Origin: Candidatus Kuenenia stuttgartensis
Lineage (GTDB): Bacteria > Planctomycetota > Planctomycetia > Planctomycetales > Planctomycetaceae
Direction of reading: 5' to 3'
Assembly (NCBI GenBank): GCA_945906725.1
Contig: CAMDRI010000001.1
Coordinates: forward strand, 17,789-81,788
Length of the DNA: 64,000 nt
Shown here: positions 37,893-44,881 of the stretch, in pieces
Numbering within the stretch: the stretch's first letter is position 1
Layout: the number at the start of each line of letters is the position of its first letter
Made by a program: the position numbers and the translations under genes
The notes under the pieces: generated by a model
What the model saw: only the letters and a program-made list of their open reading frames with translations
The model's database searches: none
Told to the model about the DNA's origin: nothing

Positions 37893-38849
37893 TCAGATTT
37901 CGATCTGCATCACGGAACTCAATTGGCGATCCGGCTGGAGTTCGCGCGAGTGTCTCGGCTCAATGAAAACCAGCCCCCAAGCAATCAGCACTCCTGCCAA
38001 CAGCACGAGCGACAATTGCAAACGGTCGTGATGGTGAAATTGGATTTCCGGCAACAAGTCGCTGAGCGAGATGCAGAGAAAGACTCCTGCCGAAACAGCC
38101 AGCGCGGCTCCGAGGAAAGTGCCGTTCGCGGACAGCACGCTTTCCACCGCGAAAAACAAAATCACTCCGATGGGACACATCGCCGCGAACGCCATATTCG
38201 CCGCCATCCTGGAGCGGCGCGACCAACCCGACGAAGCCATCAACGTCGTAATCGACATCGCATCCAACGGCTTGTGCAGCGCGATTGCCATAAACGTCGC
38301 GACCCCCGCAACCCAAGTCGTCCCGCCCAGCGACATCTCGCTCTGCACGCTCGCAGCCAACGCCATGCCGTCGATTAACGTGTGAACCGTCAACCCAAAG
38401 CCGATCCCCGCCCAGCTCAGATTGTGCGCTGCGGGGGGGTCAACTCCGTGGCTCACATGACTGTGAGTTCCATCGTGATCGTGGTGATGGCCGTGATCGT
38501 GGACCAGACAGCCGGAATGTTCGCTTTCGGCGTTGCTGCCGGGTGCTTGCGCATCGTCTGGTTCGAGGGATGCGTGCTGGTGGAAATGAAACGCACGGAT
38601 CAGGAAGAACATTCCCAGCAGGCCCGCCATCAGCCAGCTCGCGGCGGCGTGAACGTCATAGTTCAGCTTCTCGGTCGCGTGCGGCCACAAGTGAAAGACA
38701 CCGACTCCCAACATCAATCCGGCCACAAAACTCATCAACAGATGCAACGCCCGATGAGTAAACCGCATCATCGCCGGAGCCAACCCGCCAGCCAGCGACG
38801 CCGCCATGATTAGCACGGAATAAAACGCCAAGTGAAATACCAGAGCCAT
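37893..38849 (-). CDS. ZIP family metal transporter
   Basis: HxHxHxH-rich loop (HDHGHHHDHDGTHSH), LTVHTLIDGMALAASV, ALHKPLDAMSI. Confidence 0.85.
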   Translation of the reverse strand: MALVFHLAFYSVLIMAASLAGGLAPAMMRFTHRALHLLMSFVAGLMLGVGVFHLWPHATEKLNYDVHAAASWLMAGLLGMFFLIRAFHFHQHASLEPDDAQAPGSNAESEHSGCLVHDHGHHHDHDGTHSHVSHGVDPPAAHNLSWAGIGFGLTVHTLIDGMALAASVQSEMSLGGTTWVAGVATFMAIALHKPLDAMSITTLMASSGWSRRSRMAANMAFAAMCPIGVILFFAVESVLSANGTFLGAALAVSAGVFLCISLSDLLPEIQFHHHDRLQLSLVLLAGVLIAWGLVFIEPRHSRELQPDRQLSSVMQIEI

Positions 38850-39165
38850 CGTCGCCTCGCACGCCCTGCAAAAGCGACGCATCTTCCGGGGCAACACGCT
38901 CGATTTCCAGCGACCTCACGAATTTACCGTAGGCAGCCTTTCCGGTTCATCGGGAACTTTGGGGGAATCGTTAATTAAGGCCTTTTTTAGGGTGGTGTCA
39001 AAACTCGTGAGGTGGATGTGTTGAGGCATGGCCCCGATGTCCAAATGGTTGATTTGCCGTCCGTTTTTCGGATCAAATGCGGTGCTGAGGGAAACGGAGG
39101 CAGGCTCTGCTGGGAAGCAACCTGCCATGGGATATCTTGGTCTCCGATTCGCCAATGGCGTGTCA

Positions 39166-39195
39166 GGCCCTTGCCGAGACGACTCGACAAGGGCC
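39166..39195. terminator. Strong hairpin, terminator-like
   Basis: GGCCCTTG-c-CGAG-acga-CTCG-a-CAAGGGCC followed by GTTTGCTTT. Confidence 0.45.
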
Positions 39196-39412
39196 GTTTG
39201 CTTTCTCGGCACATTGGACCTCGCAGCCATGCCTCACAAAATCCACGACCATTTCAGACAGAATCCACTTTCATAACACCAGCCCCAGAGGTTCCCGTTG
39301 AACCCTTTTTCGTCACGGTTTGATACGTTGTACGCAGTACGGCGCGTCGCACGGTTTGCAGGCGAGGGCCTGCGACGACCGGAATCTCGCACTGCACTTG
39401 AACCGGTACAGC

Positions 39413-39538
39413 TCAAGGACAGTGATCGACGTATGCGGAATCCTGAACGATGAAGCTGGGGAATCCGAACTCGTCTGAATAGGCAGTCGTGCCGAGGGCC
39501 AAAACGGGAATCAAGGCGAGTGCAAACAGGCGTTTCAT
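39413..39538 (-). CDS. Putative 41-aa exported peptide
   Basis: Below the ORF-track cutoff: MKRLFALALIPVLALGTTAYSDEFGFPSFIVQDSAYVDHCP; AGGGG upstream of ATG; signal-peptide-like N-terminus. Confidence 0.4.
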   Translation of the reverse strand: MKRLFALALIPVLALGTTAYSDEFGFPSFIVQDSAYVDHCP

Positions 39539-39653
39539 GACAATCCCCTGCTTTTGAAGTCAATCAAGCTGAGGGCGGCGAATCAGGGGCGGCGGCTTCT
39601 AGACATCGACGCAGTCTTCCTATTTTCGCATCAACATCAGAGTGAACAAGGCG

Positions 39654-40709
39654 ATGGAAAAAGTCCAGTATTCTCCTGAAAAACTCACGACTCTGGTTCG
39701 CGAACTTTTTCAGGCCGCAGGTGTCGAGGGGGCTGAAGCCAACGAAATCGCGACGAGTTTGGTCGAGTCCAACCTTTGCGGGCACGAATCTCATGGCGTG
39801 CTCCGCGTGGCGGATTACCTCGAAGGATTGCGAACCGGCGAGCTGTGTGGCGGGGTCGAGTGGCAGGTGCTGACTGAAACTCCGGCCGTCCTGGTGGCTG
39901 ATGGTCGACGCGGTTTCGGACAAGTATTGGCTCGCAGATTGGTCGTCTCCCTGGCGGAGAAGTGCCGACCGCTGGGGATCGCGTGTGGCACTTTGAAAAA
40001 CTGTGGCCACGTCGGTCGGCTGGCGGAATGGGTGGAGCTGGCGGCTCGACTCGGCTTAGCGGCGATGATGTCAGTGAATGACAACGGGGTGCTGAAGTGT
40101 GTCGCTCCTCCGGGAGGACTCGAGGCGCGGATCAGCACGAACCCACTCGGACTCGCGGTGCCGACCAGTGGTGAACCACTGGTGCTCGACCTTTCGACCA
40201 GCGTTGTGGCGAATGGCAAAGTCAAAGCCAAACTGCTGGCGGGTGAGCCGTGTCCCTCCGGATGGCTGCAAGACGCGAAGGGAAATCCAACGACCGACCC
40301 AGCCGACCGGTTCAGCGAGAATCCAGGCACGCTGCTGCCGTTGGGGGGTGTTGCTCACGGCTACAAAGGCTTCGGCTTGGGACTACTGTTGGATGTGCTG
40401 GTGGGCGGACTGTCGGGAGGTTGGTGCCCTCCGGCCGATCCTTCCGAGACGGGGACCAATAACGTGTTGATGATCCTGTGGGACTCCGCACGATTCGCGG
40501 GCACACCGCATTTCCTCGGCGAGGCGGACAAACTGATCGACTACGTTCGCTCGACGCCCCGCAAGCCGGGAGTCGATCAGATCACGTTGCCCGGTGATCG
40601 CAGCGCGGCGATCCGTCGCGAACGACTTGCGAATGGGATTCCGCTCGACGCCGGAACCTGGAAGATATTGTGTAGCGCGGCGAAAAAACTGAGTGTCGCG
40701 CTGCCATGA
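39654..40709 (+). CDS. Ldh family (malate/L-lactate dehydrogenase type) oxidoreductase
   Basis: GHESHGVLRVADYLEGL, NCGHVGRLAEWVELAA, NPLGLAVPT, HGYKGFGLGLLLDVL. Confidence 0.88.
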   Translation: MEKVQYSPEKLTTLVRELFQAAGVEGAEANEIATSLVESNLCGHESHGVLRVADYLEGLRTGELCGGVEWQVLTETPAVLVADGRRGFGQVLARRLVVSLAEKCRPLGIACGTLKNCGHVGRLAEWVELAARLGLAAMMSVNDNGVLKCVAPPGGLEARISTNPLGLAVPTSGEPLVLDLSTSVVANGKVKAKLLAGEPCPSGWLQDAKGNPTTDPADRFSENPGTLLPLGGVAHGYKGFGLGLLLDVLVGGLSGGWCPPADPSETGTNNVLMILWDSARFAGTPHFLGEADKLIDYVRSTPRKPGVDQITLPGDRSAAIRRERLANGIPLDAGTWKILCSAAKKLSVALP

Positions 40710-40728
40710 CTTCGTGGGAGAATTTCCA

Positions 40729-42234
40729 ATGCCGTACCACGCGACGATTCGCAATGAGTCGTTCACCTTCGCCGACCTGCGCGAGTTGCTCGCGAAGGCG
40801 AACGAAGTGAAGTCGGGCGATCAACTCACCGGTTTGGCGGCTTCGAGCGCTCGGGAACGTGTCGCGGCGAAATGGGCGCTTGCCGACGTGACACTCGGCG
40901 AGATCGTCGCCAATCCGCTGATTGATCCGGATCACGACGACGTCTCGCGGATGATCCTCGACACTCAGGATCGAACAGCGTTCGAGGAACTCCGCTCACT
41001 GACGGTCGGTGAGTTTCGTGAGTTGCTGCTGTCTGAGCGTGCCGACGAAGCGACGTTGCGGCAATTGCGTTGGGCAATCACTCCAGAAATTGCGGCCGCC
41101 GTCGCGAAGTTGATGAGCAATCAAGACCTCGTGCTCGTGGCGGCGAAGTTTCGCAATGTGACGCGCTGCCGCAACACGCTGGGTGAACGTGGCGTGTTGG
41201 CGATTCGCGTGCAGCCGAATCATCCCAGCGACGACCTGCGCGGGATCGTGCTTTCCGCTTTAGATGGCCTGTTGTTCGGCTGCGGCGACGCGGTGATCGG
41301 CGTCAATCCGGCGGCCGAATCGGTCGAGAGTGTCGCCGCCATCGAACACACGTTGCAGCGGTTGATCGAAGTGCTGGGCGTGCCGACACAATCGTGTTGT
41401 CTCGCGCACATCAGCACTCAGTTGGCAGCGTTAGATTGTGGTGCTCCGATTGATTTGCTGTTTCAGTCAATCGCGGGCACGCAAGCGGCGAATGAATCTT
41501 TCGGTGTGACGCTGGCAATGCTGCGCGAGGGACGCGAGCGAGTAATCGAGCATCATGCGGTTCGCGGGCTAAACATCGCGAGCGAACGTCAAATGAATCG
41601 AGACTCGCACCCCGGCCCTCTCCCAAAGGGAGAGGGAGTAAGTCAGCCTCGCCCCTCGCTCCCCGTCACTCGCCCCTCGTCCCACAACGTCATGTATTTC
41701 GAGACGGGGCAGGGGAGCGCGCTCTCGGCGGAGGCTCATCACGGCGTCGATCAACTCACACTGGAGGCGCGGGCCTACGGAGTCGCTCGCGTGTTCGAGC
41801 CGTTCCTGGTCAACAGCGTGGTCGGGTTCATCGGGCCGGAGTACCTCGCCAACGAGCGGCAGATCATTCGAGCAGGACTCGAAGATCACTTCATGGGCAA
41901 GCTGCTGGGACTGCCGATGGGCTGCGATGTCTGCTACACGAATCATGCGGACGCGGATCAGAATTCGGCGGACAACTTGCTGATGCTGCTGACAGCGGCG
42001 GGCTGCAACTATTTCATGGGCGTCCCCTGCTCGGACGACGTGATGCTGAATTACCAATCGACCAGCTACCACGACGCGGCGGCGATGCGCGGACTGTTCG
42101 GCCTGCGACCAGCTCCGGAGTTTGAAGCCTGGCTGCAAGCGACCGGCGTGTTCGATGGTTCGCAGTTGGCAATCACCGGCGACGAGCCGCGACAACGATT
42201 GATTGCGCAGTTGGATCGCGTGCTGCACAGGTGA
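40729..42234 (+). CDS. eutB: Ethanolamine ammonia-lyase large subunit-like, with in-frame repeat-derived insertion
   Basis: MILDTQDRTAFEELRSLTVGEFRELLL, NVMYFETGQGSALSAEAHHGVDQLTLEARAYGVAR, GCDVCYTNHADADQNSADNLLMLLTAAGCNYFMGVPCSDDVMLNYQSTSYHD. Confidence 0.92.
   Translation: MPYHATIRNESFTFADLRELLAKANEVKSGDQLTGLAASSARERVAAKWALADVTLGEIVANPLIDPDHDDVSRMILDTQDRTAFEELRSLTVGEFRELLLSERADEATLRQLRWAITPEIAAAVAKLMSNQDLVLVAAKFRNVTRCRNTLGERGVLAIRVQPNHPSDDLRGIVLSALDGLLFGCGDAVIGVNPAAESVESVAAIEHTLQRLIEVLGVPTQSCCLAHISTQLAALDCGAPIDLLFQSIAGTQAANESFGVTLAMLREGRERVIEHHAVRGLNIASERQMNRDSHPGPLPKGEGVSQPRPSLPVTRPSSHNVMYFETGQGSALSAEAHHGVDQLTLEARAYGVARVFEPFLVNSVVGFIGPEYLANERQIIRAGLEDHFMGKLLGLPMGCDVCYTNHADADQNSADNLLMLLTAAGCNYFMGVPCSDDVMLNYQSTSYHDAAAMRGLFGLRPAPEFEAWLQATGVFDGSQLAITGDEPRQRLIAQLDRVLHR
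41602..41682. repeat. Composite repeat inside eutB: palindrome plus 7-bp array
   Basis: CCCTCTCCC-AAA-GGGAGAGGG at 41616-41636, then CTCGCCC CTCGCTC CCCGTCA CTCGCCC CTCGTCC at 41648-41682; translates as RDSHPGPLPKGEGVSQPRPSLPVTRPS. Confidence 0.85.
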
Positions 42235-42292
42235 CTCAACGATCCTCGTGACGCTCGCGAGCCAACTGCCGCGCGATGTACGAGCCGGCGTT

Positions 42293-42655
42293 TTAGTCGT
42301 CGCAGACGCAGGGGGTCAGTCCTTTTTCGAGCCGCTCCTGCCACGCGCTTGATTTGTACTTTCGCTTTGCGACTGCCCTGATGGCCGCCAAGATCTTGTC
42401 GAAGTCTTTGCCGTTCTTTTCGCCGAGTTCCTCGGCGATCGCTTTGCCGTAGTGGTTCAGGTGTTTCTTGTCGTCTCCGGGAGAATGACAGATCTCGCAA
42501 CTGACTTTGTTGGTCTTCAACACGTCCTTGTACACGAAGTCAAACGCCTTCTTGTAAATTGGCCGTGCTTCGCTCGGACGTTCAGAGGCGAGAAGGAATG
42601 CGGTGGCCAGTGAACCGGCAAGACACAACGGTCGAAGCAGGAAATGAGTCACCAT
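42293..42655 (-). CDS. Small exported monoheme cytochrome-like protein
   Basis: Signal peptide and CEICHSPGDDKKHLNHYGKAIAEELG. Confidence 0.7.
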   Translation of the reverse strand: MVTHFLLRPLCLAGSLATAFLLASERPSEARPIYKKAFDFVYKDVLKTNKVSCEICHSPGDDKKHLNHYGKAIAEELGEKNGKDFDKILAAIRAVAKRKYKSSAWQERLEKGLTPCVCDD

Positions 42656-42689
42656 GACTGGCTCCCCAACTGCGAGGCAAGGAGTCTGA

Positions 42690-43973
42690 TTACCCTAGAC
42701 GTTCCGCGATCAACAACGGCGCATCCGTAGAATCATCACCGATGGTGATAGCCGTTCGCAGTCGAAGGGCAACTTCGTCGAACTTGGCTGGCGGGGCGAA
42801 GACTCGGACAAGCGGTTGGCCGTACGCGACCTCGTCACCGATGCGAACGAGATTTTCGAGGCCGACGCTGTGGTCAATTGGGTCGGTGAGCTGACGGCGG
42901 CCTCCGCCGAGGTCGATGATGATCCAGCCAAACGTCTCCGTGTCGATGGATTCGACGATCCCGGAACGCTCGCCACACAGATCGTGAGCCGGCGCGATCG
43001 GGCGTGGTGAGTCGAGTCGCCCGCCTTGGGCCGCGACCATTCGCTCGAAGCGTTCCAGCGCGCGGCCTGAGTCGAGTTCACGAAGCAATCGTGCTCTTGC
43101 TGCGGTGCGCGTGTCGGCAATCTTCGCGCTGACCAGGACATCCTCGCCGAGTTCTAACACGAGTTCGCGCAGATCACTCGGTCCTCCGCCGCGCAGGCAG
43201 TCGAGAGATTCTGCGATCTCAACGGCGTTGCCGGCCATGCGGCCGAGCGGTTGATTCATGTCGGTCAGGAAGGCGGTCGTCGCGACGCCCATCCGTTTTC
43301 CGACAGCGACCATGCCGACGGCCAGTTCGCGGGCGGTCGTTCGCGATTTCATGAACGCTCCGCGGCCGAACTTCACGTCGAGCACCAGTGCGTTCAAGCC
43401 CTCGGCCAACTTCTTGCTCATAATGCTGGCGGTGATCAGCGGCACGGACGGAACCGTCGCGGTCACATCGCGCAAAGCGTAAAGCTGCTGGTCGGCTGGG
43501 ACTAACTCCGGCGTCGTGCCGGTGATGACGCAGCCGACCTGCTCGGTCAACCGTTGAATTTCTTCCAGCGACAAATTCGTGCGAAAGCCGGCAATGGATT
43601 CCAGCTTGTCGAGTGTGCCGCCGGTCGGGCCGAGTCCTCTGCCAGAGAGCATCGGCACGCAGACATCACAGCAGGCCAGCAGCGGCGCGAGCGGCAACGA
43701 GACTTTGTCGCCGATGCCGCCGGTCGAATGTTTGTCGACGCGCGGCAAACAGGTCGTTGGCCAGGTCAGCGTCACACCGGACCGCAACATGCTGTCGGTG
43801 AGCGCGGCGGTTTCGGCATCGGTCAATCCGCGCAGGAATATCGCGATCAGCAGCGCGGCCATTTGGTAGTCAGGGATGCGACCATGCACATGTCCGTCGA
43901 TCAGAAACGCAATCTCCTCGACGGTCAGTTCGCCGGCGTCTCGTTTCTTCGCGATGAGTTGCGTGGGATTCAT
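42690..43973 (-). CDS. Thymidine/pyrimidine-nucleoside phosphorylase
   Basis: [36 protein letters not shown]-like start, [53 protein letters not shown]. Confidence 0.92.
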   Translation of the reverse strand: [427 protein letters not shown]

Positions 43974-44869
43974 GAGTGGGGCGAGGGGCGAGGGACGAGG
44001 GGTGAGTTGGAAGTCCATTCCATCAGAAGGCGAGTGACCAGTTGGCGGAGATTCGGTTCGGCGTTCAAGGCGGCGTGGATGACTTCGCCGCTGGTGGTTT
44101 GTTGGACATCGTCGGAGCGGAAGACGTTGGTGACCATCGAGAACGCGATGACCGGCAAGCCGAGTTCTCCAGCAGCGAGCACTTCGGGGACGGTGGACAT
44201 CCCCACGACGTCACCAAGCGTGCGCAGCCAATGGTACTCGGCACGGGTTTCGTAGTTCGGGCCGAGCATCGCGATGTAGATGCCACGCCGCAACGGGATG
44301 TCTTGATCGGACGCGATGCGTTCAGCAAGCGACATCAACCACGGATCGTAGAATGATCGGGATACCGTCGCTGTAGGATGGGCACTCTTGCCTGTCCCTT
44401 CCGGGCGGACGGGCAATCCGCCAATGGCGGACCATCCTCCGGCACCCATCAGGTTGATTTGGTCGTCGATCAGCAGCATGTCTCCGGAACGGAGCGACGG
44501 ATTCAACCCACCGCTGGCGTTCGACAGAATCAAGAACGACACGCCAAGTTCGGCGAAGACTCGAATCGGAAACGTGATCTGCAAAAACGAGTACCCCTCG
44601 TAGGCGTGAAAGCGGCCGTCCATCGCGAGGATCGGGACGTCGGCCAATCGTCCGGCGAGCAGTCGGCCGCGATGTCCGTCGGCGGTTGAGCGAGCGAAAT
44701 GTGGCAGGTCTCGGTAGTTCCATTCGGCTTCAATCGCGATGTGTTCGGCGAGCGATCCCAGTCCGGTGCCGAGGATAATCGCCGCTCGCGGACGCTCCGC
44801 CCAACCCGCACGGATAAGGGCAGCGGTTTCCGCAACGGCGGCAGCCAGTTGGTCGGCAGAGCGATTCAT
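43970..44869 (-). CDS. punA: Purine nucleoside phosphorylase, with repeat-derived internal segment and tail
   Basis: IILGTGLGSLAEHI, GRFHAYEGYS, NASGGLNPSLRSGDMLLIDDQINLMG, MLGPNYETRAEYHWLRTLGDVVGMSTVPEV, FSMVTNVF. Confidence 0.9.
   Translation of the reverse strand: MNRSADQLAAAVAETAALIRAGWAERPRAAIILGTGLGSLAEHIAIEAEWNYRDLPHFARSTADGHRGRLLAGRLADVPILAMDGRFHAYEGYSFLQITFPIRVFAELGVSFLILSNASGGLNPSLRSGDMLLIDDQINLMGAGGWSAIGGLPVRPEGTGKSAHPTATVSRSFYDPWLMSLAERIASDQDIPLRRGIYIAMLGPNYETRAEYHWLRTLGDVVGMSTVPEVLAAGELGLPVIAFSMVTNVFRSDDVQQTTSGEVIHAALNAEPNLRQLVTRLLMEWTSNSPLVPRPSPHS
44372..44439. repeat. Copy of TGTAGGATGGGCACTCTTGCC repeat inside punA
   Basis: Near-identical 25-bp core to 63431-63455. Confidence 0.85.
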
Positions 44870-44881
44870 CGCGAGGATTCC

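Noticed and set aside
38916-39230. 104-aa minus-strand ORF in the gap before the Ldh gene
   Set aside because: No domain, poor start context, contains a strong hairpin (39166-39195); insufficient support.
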